A stretch of 64,000 bases of DNA, taken from positions 62,001-126,000 of the forward strand of contig NZ_LMZQ01000005.1 of NCBI RefSeq assembly GCF_001442625.1, read 5' to 3'. Position numbers and translations under genes: made by a program. Shown here piece after piece: positions 28,694-36,736 of the stretch. The notes beneath the pieces were generated by a model that worked only from the letters and a program-made list of their open reading frames with translations, was not told the origin of the DNA and ran no database searches. Source of the stretch: Pedobacter ginsenosidimutans (GTDB taxonomy: Bacteria > Bacteroidota > Bacteroidia > Sphingobacteriales > Sphingobacteriaceae). The first letter of the stretch is position 1; every line of letters begins with the position of its first letter.

Positions 28694-28831
28694 ATGAGTA
28701 TTCAGAACAACATATTTTCTACCTCTTCTACTGCAAAAGCAGCTGGCAATGTAGTGTTGTTACCTGTCATTTTATTTAACCTCCTACTCCTAAATATTTT
28801 ATGGGGTAACAAGCGGACGCAGTTTAAATAG
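28694..28831 (+). CDS. Leader peptide of the ilv attenuator 1
   Basis: A 45-codon ORF whose residues 20-36 read VVLLPVILFNLLLLNIL: 13 of 17 are Val, Leu or Ile. Codons 30-33 are CTC CTA CTC CTA, whereas the large genes of this locus mostly use TTA, which would sharpen sensitivity to charged tRNA-Leu. It is followed 23 nt later by an intrinsic terminator (28855-28883) and then ilvE. This is the arrangement of a ribosome-mediated transcription attenuator, as in enterobacterial ilvL. It has no other recognisable function. Confidence 0.72.
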   Translation: MSIQNNIFSTSSTAKAAGNVVLLPVILFNLLLLNILWGNKRTQFK

Positions 28832-28883
28832 ATTTTAAAAAACTAAATATACCTAAAGCGTCCCGATACAAACGGGACGCTTT
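28815..28883 (+). terminator. Attenuator 1: terminator with competing pairing
   Basis: The terminator stem is 28855-28865 with 28873-28883 (AAAGCGTCCCG / CGGGACGCTTT), 11 bp, loop of 7, then TTTTAAAT. The 5' arm piece GCGTCC (28858-28863) can instead pair with GGACGC (28815-28820), which lies in codons 41-43 of the leader ORF. A ribosome stalled on the upstream Leu/Val/Ile codons would leave 28815-28820 free and favour the antiterminator. Confidence 0.7.
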
Positions 28884-28917
28884 TTTTAAATAACAAAAGA
28901 CAGTATTATGAACCGCC

Positions 28918-28961
28918 CATGATAAATAGTCAAAATAAAAATGGAATGTTTATTTATCATG
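28918..28961. promoter_or_regulatory. Inverted repeat before ilvE
   Basis: CATGATAAATA (28918-28928) and TATTTATCATG (28951-28961) are perfect 11-nt inverted copies separated by 22 nt. The repeat lies between attenuator 1 and the ilvE start. It could be a further RNA hairpin affecting ilvE translation or an operator. Confidence 0.5.
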
Positions 28962-29004
28962 ATAAGCTCCATCTGACGGTTAAAAAAACAATAAGAATAA
29001 ACAG

Positions 29005-29895
29005 ATGAAATACTATAATTCTAATACGATTATTTACCTTGATGGACAGTTCGAAAAGGCTGTAAATAGCAGCACTGACCTTTACGGGCAGTCGCTACAC
29101 TACGGCTATGCTGCTTTCGAGGGTATTAGAGCCTATAAAACGCACAACGGCAACCGCATTTTCAAAGCTGCAGCCCATTTCGATCGCTTAGAGCGTTCTT
29201 GCCAGTTGGCAAACATTCCTTTTCCCTGGGATAAACAAGAACTAATTGCAGCAACCTATAAATTACTTCAGTTGAACAAACTGAAAGATGCTTATATCCG
29301 CCCCTTGGTATTTTGCCACCCAAACATGAAATTAAACGAGCCTAGTGGGGTTTCGATCTTAATCTGTGCCTGGGAATGGGATGCATATTCTGGCAACAAA
29401 TTGTTAAAATTAACCGTTTCTGATTATGAAAGACCAAACCCAAAATCGATTCCAATGGAGGCGAAATTGAGTGGAAACTATGTTAATTCTATTTTAGCTA
29501 CTACAGCGGCAAATATTAAAGGTTATGACGAAGCTTTACTTTTAGATATGCACGGTTTTGTTGCCGAGGCATCTGGAGCGAACATCTTTCTTGAAAAAGA
29601 CGGAAAACTGTTTACACCATCTTTAGGAAATATTTTACCAGGTATTACACGTGCAACCGTAAAAGAACTTTGCACCGTCCTGGATATAGAATGCATTGAG
29701 AAAAAATTAACCACAGAAGATCTTAAAAATGCCGACAGCGCTTTCTTATGCGGAACAGCAACTGAAATAGCAGGTATAGCATCAATTGATGATATTGTAT
29801 ATCGCCCATTGTGGAGAGAATCTCTTGGTTATACCATACAACGGGCTTATAAAAACCTGGTACTGGAAAAAGTGAATTATGAGGTGATTATATAG
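29005..29895 (+). CDS. ilvE: Branched-chain amino acid aminotransferase
   Basis: A 296-residue class IV (D-amino acid aminotransferase fold) PLP enzyme that transfers the amino group to the 2-keto acids of Val, Leu and Ile. Evidence: LHYGYAAFEGIRAYKTHNGN near the N-terminus, the PLP Lys154 in MEAKLSGNYVNS, FVAEASGANIF and the phosphate-binding LPGITRATV and FLCGTATEIAGI. It is the first structural gene of the branched-chain locus and sits downstream of attenuator 1. A methyltransferase gene follows after 53 nt. Confidence 0.95.
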   Translation: MKYYNSNTIIYLDGQFEKAVNSSTDLYGQSLHYGYAAFEGIRAYKTHNGNRIFKAAAHFDRLERSCQLANIPFPWDKQELIAATYKLLQLNKLKDAYIRPLVFCHPNMKLNEPSGVSILICAWEWDAYSGNKLLKLTVSDYERPNPKSIPMEAKLSGNYVNSILATTAANIKGYDEALLLDMHGFVAEASGANIFLEKDGKLFTPSLGNILPGITRATVKELCTVLDIECIEKKLTTEDLKNADSAFLCGTATEIAGIASIDDIVYRPLWRESLGYTIQRAYKNLVLEKVNYEVII

Positions 29896-29948
29896 TCCGA
29901 AGTAAGGAAAAACGAATTAAAGAGAAAAGCAAAGTAAAAGCAAAACAG

Positions 29949-30527
29949 ATGACTGAAGAAATCAATCAACAGTTCCCGAAAGCCTACCCGCAGATTAATG
30001 GTGCAACAAAAGCATCAGGATTTGACATGGCTTCTGATGTGTTGACCTGCTCTTTGCTCAGAACACTTGCTGCTACCAAACCTTCAGGTAAATTTCTGGA
30101 GCTTGGAACTGGTACAGGCTTGTCTACTTCATGGATTTTAGATGGTTTAGATCAAGAAAGTACACTAACTTCGATAGATAACGACGCTAAATTTTTAGCC
30201 ATTGCCCAAACGTTTCTTGGCGGTGACAATCGTTTAACATTGATTGATACCGATGGCGCCGAATGGATTGAAAAGAATAAAGACAAAAAGTTCGATTATA
30301 TTTTTGCTGATACATGGCATGGGAAATACCTGCTTTTAGATGAAGCTTTATCTATGCTTAATAGCGGCGGACTTTACATCATTGATGATATGCTGCCACA
30401 ATCGAATTGGCCTGATGGTCACCAGGATAAAGCTATAAAATTGATCAAAGATTTAGAATCCCGTGATGATCTGCACTTAACCAAGCAGGTTTGGGCAACA
30501 GGAATCGTAATCGGAGTAAAAAAATAA
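29949..30527 (+). CDS. SAM-dependent O-methyltransferase-like protein
   Basis: A 192-residue class I methyltransferase. Motif I is FLELGTGTGLSTSWIL (about 49-64), followed by LTSIDNDAKFLAIAQ (acidic loop binding the SAM ribose) and FDYIFADTWHGKYLLL, similar to the catechol O-methyltransferase-like group. The substrate is unknown. It has no known part in branched-chain amino acid synthesis, yet lies between ilvE and ilvD and reads the same way. It ends before the second leader peptide and its terminator, so it belongs to the first transcription unit. Confidence 0.8.
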   Translation: MTEEINQQFPKAYPQINGATKASGFDMASDVLTCSLLRTLAATKPSGKFLELGTGTGLSTSWILDGLDQESTLTSIDNDAKFLAIAQTFLGGDNRLTLIDTDGAEWIEKNKDKKFDYIFADTWHGKYLLLDEALSMLNSGGLYIIDDMLPQSNWPDGHQDKAIKLIKDLESRDDLHLTKQVWATGIVIGVKK

Positions 30528-30567
30528 ATAATATTAAAATAGTTCTTTTCTTTTTTTAAATAGTTAG

Positions 30568-30575
30568 TATGTTTG
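30568..30575 (+). promoter_or_regulatory. Candidate promoter of the ilvD leader
   Basis: TATGTTTG is a perfect TAnnTTTG -7 element, with a TTCTTTTC stretch in the -33 region. Predicted transcription would start around 30582, about ten bases before the leader-peptide ATG at 30591. This makes the ilvD part an independently initiated unit. Confidence 0.55.
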
Positions 30576-30590
30576 TGATTCATCAAAGAC

Positions 30591-30668
30591 ATGAATATAA
30601 ACACAAACATTATTAGCAACCTAATTATTGTCATTTCTCAAAAGAGAGGTGGAAATCGTTGCGTATAA
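30591..30668 (+). CDS. Leader peptide of the ilv attenuator 2
   Basis: A 25-codon ORF beginning MNINTNIISNLIIVIS. Residues 7-15 contain Ile, Ile, Leu, Ile, Ile, Val and Ile; the C-terminal part is QKRGGNRCV. It is preceded by a good -7 element and followed after 22 nt by an intrinsic terminator, with ilvD beyond. The pattern is that of an attenuator leader read mainly for isoleucine. It is independent in sequence from the first leader but shares the layout. Confidence 0.75.
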   Translation: MNINTNIISNLIIVISQKRGGNRCV

Positions 30669-30714
30669 TATAAAAAATATACCATATCGAAACCGCCTCC
30701 CACAAGAGGCGGTT
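30646..30714 (+). terminator. Attenuator 2: terminator with competing pairing
   Basis: The terminator stem is 30691-30699 with 30706-30714 (AACCGCCTC / GAGGCGGTT), 9 bp, loop of 6, followed by a run of T. Its 5' arm piece CCGCCTC (30693-30699) can also pair with GAGGTGG (30646-30652) in codons 19-21 of the leader ORF (7 bp with one G-U pair). Stalling on the Ile codons would expose that segment and allow read-through into ilvD. Confidence 0.75.
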
Positions 30715-30771
30715 TTTTTTTGCCTCAAAAAGAAATAATTGAAATACAACAGAATACATACAATTTAAACA

Positions 30772-32454
30772 ATGAGCGAATTAAACAAGTACAGTAAAAC
30801 ATTTACACAAGACCCTACACAACCGGCAGCGCAAGCTATGCTTTACGGAATCGGATTAACTGATGCTGATATGGCTAAAGCACAGGTCGGTATTGCAAGT
30901 ATGGGTTACGATGGTAACACCTGCAATATGCACCTTAACGATCTTGCAAAAGATGTGAAAAAAGGGGTCTGGAATAATGATTTAGTGGGCTTGGTTTTTA
31001 ATACCATTGGCGTAAGTGATGGGATGAGCAACGGTACAGATGGTATGCGTTACTCATTGGTAAGCCGCGATGTAATTGCCGATAGTATTGAAACCATTTG
31101 CGGTGGTCAATATTATGATGGAATTATCTCTATCCCTGGCTGCGATAAAAACATGCCTGGTGCGATTATGGCCATGGCACGCTTAGATCGCCCTTCAATT
31201 ATGGTTTATGGTGGTACGATTGCTCCTGGCCATTACAAAGGCGAAGAATTGAACATCGTTTCAGCTTTCGAGGCTTTGGGGCAGAAAATATGTGGCAACC
31301 TTTCTGAGGAGGACTATCAGGGCATCATAAAACATACCTGCCCTGGTGCAGGTGCTTGCGGAGGGATGTATACTGCAAACACAATGGCATCAGCAATTGA
31401 GGCTTTAGGTATGAGTTTGCCTTATTCATCTTCAAACCCAGCAATCAGCGAGGAGAAAAAACAAGAATGTTTAGATGCGGGTAAATACATCAAAATTTTA
31501 TTAGAGAAAGATATCAAACCATCTGATATCATGACGAGAAAAGCATTCGAAAATGCCATTCGTTCTATTATCATTTTAGGTGGCAGTACGAATGCAGTAT
31601 TACATTTTATTGCAATGGGTAAAGCTATCGGTATCGAAATCACCCAGGATGATTTCCAACGCATGAGCGATGTAACACCAGTACTTGCCGATTTCAAACC
31701 TAGTGGAAAATACTTAATGCAGGATTTACATCAATATGGAGGTATCCCGGCAGTATTGAAATATTTATTGAATGAGGGTTTATTACATGGCGATTGCCTA
31801 ACCGTAACCGGAAAAACTGTAGCTGAGAATTTGGCTGACGTAAAATCGATCATGGATTATGATCAAAAAATCATTCAGAAACTAAGTGAGCCAATTAAAG
31901 CAACAGGTCACTTACAGATTCTTTACGGAAACCTGGCAGAAAAAGGTTCTGTTGCAAAAATAAGCGGTAAAGAAGGTGAGAAATTTGAGGGGCCTGCACG
32001 TGTATTCGACGGCGAACACGATTTAATCGCCGGAATTTCAAGCGGGCGTGTTCAACCTGGTGATGTAATCGTAATTAAAAATTCTGGTCCGGTAGGCGCG
32101 CCAGGTATGCCAGAAATGTTAAAACCAACCTCAGCAATTATTGGTGCTGGTTTAGGCAAATCAGTGGCTTTGATTACCGACGGACGTTTCTCTGGCGGTA
32201 CACATGGTTTTGTGGTTGGTCACATTACACCTGAATCTTACAAGGGTGGCTTAATCGGCTTGGTAGAAGATGAAGACCGGATTCTGATTGATGCGGTAAA
32301 CAACATCATTAGCTTACAAGTAAGTGATGAAGTGATTGCCGAGCGTAGAAAAAACTATGTACAACCAGCATTAAAAGTAACAAAAGGTGTTTTATATAAA
32401 TATGCTAAAACAGTTTCAGACGCAGCGAGTGGTTGTGTAACTGACGAATATTAA
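30772..32454 (+). CDS. ilvD: Dihydroxy-acid dehydratase
   Basis: A 560-residue iron-sulfur enzyme that dehydrates 2,3-dihydroxy acids to the 2-keto acids of Val and Ile. Cluster and active-site features: [63 protein letters not shown]. Three Cys at the expected places suggest a [2Fe-2S] or [4Fe-4S] cluster. Length and order are normal. It is the first gene after attenuator 2. Confidence 0.97.
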   Translation: MSELNKYSKTFTQDPTQPAAQAMLYGIGLTDADMAKAQVGIASMGYDGNTCNMHLNDLAKDVKKGVWNNDLVGLVFNTIGVSDGMSNGTDGMRYSLVSRDVIADSIETICGGQYYDGIISIPGCDKNMPGAIMAMARLDRPSIMVYGGTIAPGHYKGEELNIVSAFEALGQKICGNLSEEDYQGIIKHTCPGAGACGGMYTANTMASAIEALGMSLPYSSSNPAISEEKKQECLDAGKYIKILLEKDIKPSDIMTRKAFENAIRSIIILGGSTNAVLHFIAMGKAIGIEITQDDFQRMSDVTPVLADFKPSGKYLMQDLHQYGGIPAVLKYLLNEGLLHGDCLTVTGKTVAENLADVKSIMDYDQKIIQKLSEPIKATGHLQILYGNLAEKGSVAKISGKEGEKFEGPARVFDGEHDLIAGISSGRVQPGDVIVIKNSGPVGAPGMPEMLKPTSAIIGAGLGKSVALITDGRFSGGTHGFVVGHITPESYKGGLIGLVEDEDRILIDAVNNIISLQVSDEVIAERRKNYVQPALKVTKGVLYKYAKTVSDAASGCVTDEY

Positions 32455-32501
32455 AATCAAAAAATCATCCCCAGATTAATTGATTACTAAGAAAATAGAT
32501 T

Positions 32502-33092
32502 ATGCAAATAATTAAAAGTATTCAGAATAGGATTTATGAAATCCGGGGAGAAAGAGTAATGTTAGATTTCGATTTGGCATCGCTTTATGAAGTTGAAACG
32601 AAGGCACTGAATCAGGCAGTAAAACGTAACATAAAGCGTTTTCCAGATGATTTTATGTTTCAGTTAACTTCTGCTGAGTTTGAAGAGATAAGACTTCATA
32701 TTGATGCAAGTAATCAAGGTACATCATCACAAATAGTGATGACAGGCCTCCCCAACTTGAAGTCACAAATTGTGACTTCAAGTTGGGGAGGCACCCGAAA
32801 AATGCCTTATGCCTTTACAGAGCAAGGTGTAGCCATGTTGAGTGGTGTTTTAAAGAGCGATAAGGCGATTAATATGAACATTGCCATTATGAGGGCCTTT
32901 GTTGACGTTCGGAAAATTTTGCTGAAGCAAAGCAACCTTAACGAACAATTAACAGAAATTAAAGAACGGATTGGCGAACATGATGTTCAGCTCAACGAGC
33001 TTTATGATGCAATGGAAAATTTAATAGACGATAAAATTGCTCAATTAAAATGGAACGACAGACAAAGAATTGGGTTTAAAATTAAAGAATAG
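32502..33092 (+). CDS. ORF6N domain-containing protein with internal perfect palindrome
   Basis: A 196-residue protein of the phage-associated ORF6N DNA-binding family: QNRIYEIRGERVMLDFDLAS at the N-terminus, VKRNIKRFPDDFMFQLTSAE, then MPYAFTEQGVAMLSGVLKS. The C-terminus is coiled-coil-like. Compared with the usual ORF6N sequence, in which about ten residues lie between the FEEIR-like segment and SQIVTSSWGG, this protein carries some 20 extra residues. A 23-bp perfect inverted repeat at 32746-32792 spans the end of that insert and the SQIVTSSWGG part. Why it lies between ilvD and ilvB is unknown; it may be a passenger. Confidence 0.85.
   Translation: MQIIKSIQNRIYEIRGERVMLDFDLASLYEVETKALNQAVKRNIKRFPDDFMFQLTSAEFEEIRLHIDASNQGTSSQIVMTGLPNLKSQIVTSSWGGTRKMPYAFTEQGVAMLSGVLKSDKAINMNIAIMRAFVDVRKILLKQSNLNEQLTEIKERIGEHDVQLNELYDAMENLIDDKIAQLKWNDRQRIGFKIKE
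32746..32792. repeat. Perfect 23-bp palindrome inside the ORF6N gene
   Basis: Arms 32746-32768 and 32770-32792 are exact reverse complements around a single A at 32769. The right arm encodes the conserved VTSSWGG part of the protein; the left arm is its inverted copy. The transcript would fold into a 23-bp hairpin. Confidence 0.9.
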
Positions 33093-33113
33093 TAGAACCG
33101 CAAAAACATAACT

Positions 33114-34865
33114 ATGGAAACTGCACAAGATACAATACAACAAAACGAGGCAAAAGCAGAAACCTCAAAAACCTTATTCAAAGGAACAGGCTCGCAAGTT
33201 TTGTTGAATGGATTAATTGAAGAAGGTGTAACCACCATTTTTGGTTATCCGGGAGGAGCAATCATGCCTATTTATGATGCTCTTTATGATTATGCCGATA
33301 AATTAGAACACATCTTGGTTCGCCATGAGCAAGGTGGTATCCACGCTGCTCAGGGCTTTGCAAGAGCAAGCGGCGAAGTTGGTGTTGTTTTCGCAACCAG
33401 CGGGCCAGGTGCAACCAATTTGGTTACAGGTTTGGCCGATGCGCAAATCGACAGTACGCCATTGGTTTGTATCACCGGACAGGTTTTCGCTCACCTATTG
33501 GGAACGGATGCTTTTCAGGAAACCGATGTGATTAACATTACCACTCCGGTTACAAAATGGAATTATCAGGTTACTGATGCCAAAGAAATTCAGGAAGTAT
33601 TGGCTAAAGCTTTTTACATTGCGAAAAGCGGCAGACCAGGCCCTGTATTGATTGATATTACCAAAAATGCACAATTACAGTTGGAGGAATTCCCTGAATA
33701 TGTAAAATGCAATCACATCCGCAGTTATCGCCCGAAACCAAAAGTTAGGGTAGAATATATCGAACAGGCAGCCGAATTAATCAACTCAGCAAAAAAACCT
33801 TTCATTCTATTTGGACAAGGTGTTATTTTGGGTAAAGCTGAAGAAGAATTCAAAGCTTTTATCAATAAATCAGGAATCCCTGCTGCATGGACCATTATGG
33901 GCGAAGGTGCGATCCCAACTTCACACCCGCTAAATGTAGGTATGTTAGGGATGCACGGTAATTACGGGCCAAACGTATTAACCAACGAAGCTGATGTAAT
34001 TATTGCCATCGGTATGCGTTTTGATGACCGTGTAACCGGTCGTTTAGATAAATATGCGAAACAAGCTAAAGTGGTACATTTAGATATCGACCCTGCTGAA
34101 ATTGATAAAAATGTTAAAGCAGAAGTTGGTGTTTGGGGCGACTGTAAAGAAACTTTACCCCTATTAACCAATTTAGTTAACGAAAACAAACACGAAGATT
34201 GGTTAGCTAAGTTCAGACAATATAATCAGGAGGAAATAGATCAAGTCATTACTCCCGAACTTTATCCAACTGGTGATGAAATGACCATGGGCGAAGTATT
34301 GCGCAACATCAACGAAATCTGTGGTGGCGATGCCGTAATCGTTACCGATGTTGGTCAACACCAAATGGTGGCCTGTCGTTATGCTAAATTCAACAATACC
34401 CGAAGCAACATTACTTCTGGTGGTTTAGGTACAATGGGTTTTGGTTTACCAGCAGCAATTGGCGCTAAATATGGTGCACCTGATAAAACCGTTATCGCCA
34501 TTATCGGTGATGGTGGTTTCCAGATGACGCCTCAGGAATTGGGTACCATTATGCAATTCGGTGCGGCAGTAAAAATTCTGATCTTGAACAACCGCTTTTT
34601 AGGTATGGTTCGTCAATGGCAACAGCTTTTTCATGATAAACGTTATTCTTTCGTGAATATCACCAGCCCTGACTTTGTTGCTTTAGCAAAATCGTATTAT
34701 ATCGAAGCGAGCAAAGTTGATGAGCGTGCAAACTTAAGAACTGCACTAGAAACCATGATCAACCATGAAGGTTCTTATTTATTAGAAGTTATGGTTGGCA
34801 GAGAAAATAATGTTTTCCCTATGGTTCCTCAAGGAATGAGTGTAAGCGAAATCAGGTTAAAATAA
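33114..34865 (+). CDS. ilvB: Acetolactate synthase large subunit
   Basis: A 583-residue thiamine diphosphate and FAD enzyme that condenses pyruvate with pyruvate or 2-ketobutyrate, the first shared step for Val, Leu and Ile. Features: FGYPGGAIMPIYDALYDY, the catalytic Glu in VRHEQGGIHAAQGFARASG, and the ThDP motif IIGDGGFQMTPQELGTIMQF. The N-terminal 20 residues are a charged extension. The small subunit follows after a repeat-filled 129-nt gap. Confidence 0.97.
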   Translation: METAQDTIQQNEAKAETSKTLFKGTGSQVLLNGLIEEGVTTIFGYPGGAIMPIYDALYDYADKLEHILVRHEQGGIHAAQGFARASGEVGVVFATSGPGATNLVTGLADAQIDSTPLVCITGQVFAHLLGTDAFQETDVINITTPVTKWNYQVTDAKEIQEVLAKAFYIAKSGRPGPVLIDITKNAQLQLEEFPEYVKCNHIRSYRPKPKVRVEYIEQAAELINSAKKPFILFGQGVILGKAEEEFKAFINKSGIPAAWTIMGEGAIPTSHPLNVGMLGMHGNYGPNVLTNEADVIIAIGMRFDDRVTGRLDKYAKQAKVVHLDIDPAEIDKNVKAEVGVWGDCKETLPLLTNLVNENKHEDWLAKFRQYNQEEIDQVITPELYPTGDEMTMGEVLRNINEICGGDAVIVTDVGQHQMVACRYAKFNNTRSNITSGGLGTMGFGLPAAIGAKYGAPDKTVIAIIGDGGFQMTPQELGTIMQFGAAVKILILNNRFLGMVRQWQQLFHDKRYSFVNITSPDFVALAKSYYIEASKVDERANLRTALETMINHEGSYLLEVMVGRENNVFPMVPQGMSVSEIRLK

Positions 34866-34890
34866 GTTGAAAGGTAAAAGCTAGCGTAAT

Positions 34891-34972
34891 CGTCATCTCG
34901 ACTGTAGCGCAGCGAAACGGAGAGATCTTTCTTAACAACATTTAAAGATTTCTCCACAAGGTCGAAATGACG
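34891..34972. repeat. Dispersed palindromic repeat between ilvB and ilvN
   Basis: An imperfect palindrome bounded by CGTCATCTCGAC and GTCGAAATGACG with an inner GAGAGATCTTT / AAAGATTTCTC pair. It belongs to the same general GTCAT...ATGAC repeat family as 828-950 and should fold into a long hairpin between the two subunit genes. Confidence 0.75.
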
Positions 34973-34994
34973 AATAGGTAAATAAGAAACTATC

Positions 34995-35633
34995 ATGAGT
35001 ACTGAAGATAAAATAAAATACACAGAAGACACCGTTGACCTAGAAGGAAAACAGGAATATACCATTACGGTGTATGCCGAAAACCGCATTGGTTTACTCA
35101 ACAGGATTGCGATTATTTTCTCGAAAAGAAAAATCAATATCGAAAGTTTAAACAGTTCCGCATCAGAAATTGAAGGAATACACCGTTTCAACATCGTCAT
35201 CCACGAAGGTTACGAAGTAGTGAGAAAGCTGGCCCGTCAGATAGAAAAACAGATTGAGGTATTGAAAGTTTATTTCAACACCAACGAAGAAATTATCTGG
35301 CAGGAACTGGCGCTTTACAAAGTTTCTACAGATGAAATTGCAGAAAAAGTAACCGTAGAGCGTTTATTAAGGCAATACGGTGCAAGTGCGGTGGTGATCC
35401 GTAAAGATTATACTGTTTTTGCGGTAACTGGTCACCGCGAAGAAACTGATGCATTGGTAAAAGCTTTAGAACCTTACGAACTAATTGAATTTGTCCGCTC
35501 TGCAAGAGTAGCCATTATCAAAGATAGCGCTGGTTTCCACGAAAAACTAAAGGAATTCGAAGCTTTCGAACCGGGTGAAGAATTGGTAGAAAACGAATTT
35601 TTAGAAAAAGGACAGAAGATTTTTACGATGTAA
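34995..35633 (+). CDS. ilvN: Acetolactate synthase small (regulatory) subunit
   Basis: A 212-residue regulatory subunit. The N-terminal ACT domain (about 20-95) has AENRIGLLNRIAIIFSKRKI and the following beta-strand INIESLNSS; such ACT domains bind Val for feedback inhibition. The C-terminal domain (about 100-180) has the IlvH-like segment ELIEFVRSARVAI. It should form the holoenzyme with IlvB. The repeat hairpin upstream may lower its translation compared with ilvB. Confidence 0.94.
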   Translation: MSTEDKIKYTEDTVDLEGKQEYTITVYAENRIGLLNRIAIIFSKRKINIESLNSSASEIEGIHRFNIVIHEGYEVVRKLARQIEKQIEVLKVYFNTNEEIIWQELALYKVSTDEIAEKVTVERLLRQYGASAVVIRKDYTVFAVTGHREETDALVKALEPYELIEFVRSARVAIIKDSAGFHEKLKEFEAFEPGEELVENEFLEKGQKIFTM

Positions 35634-35730
35634 GGTAAAAGGTAGAGCGTATAAAGTTGAAGGCAAAAACACAATGCTTAGCGACCTTTGCGTAAAGCTT
35701 GGCGCCCTTTGCGGTTAAAACAACATTAAT

Positions 35731-36120
35731 ATGAAATGCAATAAAGCCATACCAATTTTAAGAATATTCGATTACGATAAAGCAGTTGAATTTTATGTAA
35801 ACTGGCTGGGCTTTAAAATAGACTGGGAACATACTTTTGAAGAAAATACCCCTGTTTATATGCAGATTTCGTTAGATGGCATTGAATTACATTTGAGCGA
35901 ACATCACGGAGATAGTTCTCCGGGTGCACATATACATATTGACTGTACAGGTTTAAAAGCATTTCATAAAGAAATTATAGACAAAAAGTACAAATACAAC
36001 AGGCCAGGTTTGGAGAAAACTTTTTACGGAACCTGGGCTGTAACAGTAAACGATCCGTTCTTTAACAAGATTACATTTAACGAAGAATTAACCGAAGCAG
36101 AAAAACAAAACAATAATTAG
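35731..36120 (+). CDS. VOC/glyoxalase superfamily protein, bleomycin-resistance-like
   Basis: A 129-residue single-domain vicinal-oxygen-chelate protein. AIPILRIFDYDKAVEFYVNW matches the standard N-terminal strand-helix, ISLDGIELHLSEHHGDSSPG the second, and AVTVNDPFFNKITFNEEL the C-terminal metal-binding strand region. The closest type is the bleomycin-binding or glyoxalase-like group. It could detoxify a compound or be a simple passenger; it has no known place in branched-chain synthesis. It is preceded by an AGCGACCTTTGCG-type repeat. Confidence 0.8.
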   Translation: MKCNKAIPILRIFDYDKAVEFYVNWLGFKIDWEHTFEENTPVYMQISLDGIELHLSEHHGDSSPGAHIHIDCTGLKAFHKEIIDKKYKYNRPGLEKTFYGTWAVTVNDPFFNKITFNEELTEAEKQNNN

Positions 36121-36138
36121 ATAGATACGAATTATAAT

Positions 36139-36603
36139 ATGATGAACGAGGTATTTGATTTTATAATAAACTCACGCAAGGCATTTATTAAGTTAATAGA
36201 TGATTTAACAATCGAAGAATTGAATAAAATTCCAGATGGTTATAACAATAACATCATCTGGAACTTTGGCCATATTGTAGTGAGCACGCAAACGCTTTGT
36301 TATGTTCGTACAGGTGTATTACAAGATGCTGCTTCGGTAAAATTTAACGAGTATTATAAAAAAGATACGAAGCCAACTTACACCGTAACAGAAGAAGAAG
36401 TAGCAGAATTGAAAGCCATAGCATTAGAGAGCATTGAAAAAATAAAAGAAGATTATGCAAATGGAAAATTTTCGAGCATCACTCCTTTTACAACAGCTAC
36501 CTATGGCGTACAGATGAACAGCATTGAAGAAATTCTGATCACAACTATTGGCCACGATAATGTACACCAAGGTTATGCATGGGCACTGAAGAAACTGGTA
36601 TAA
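36139..36603 (+). CDS. DinB family protein
   Basis: A 154-residue four-helix protein of the DinB/YfiT type. The three metal-binding His of the family appear in NIIWNFGHIVVSTQTL and TTIGHDNVHQGYAWALKKL. DinB-like proteins may be metal-dependent thiol transferases (e.g. with bacillithiol), but this member is uncharacterised. It lies 18 nt after the VOC gene, so these two are a unit. A stress or thiol role is possible only by analogy. Confidence 0.82.
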   Translation: MMNEVFDFIINSRKAFIKLIDDLTIEELNKIPDGYNNNIIWNFGHIVVSTQTLCYVRTGVLQDAASVKFNEYYKKDTKPTYTVTEEEVAELKAIALESIEKIKEDYANGKFSSITPFTTATYGVQMNSIEEILITTIGHDNVHQGYAWALKKLV

Positions 36604-36736
36604 AATGGGAGATGTAAAACAGATGAGATATGAACCGATAATAAAAAAATCAGTGAATCACCTCATCTTTGTAACCAACCCGAAGGAAAAAAGAATATAT
36701 AACGATAATTAAATAGAAATTAACCAATAAAAAACA

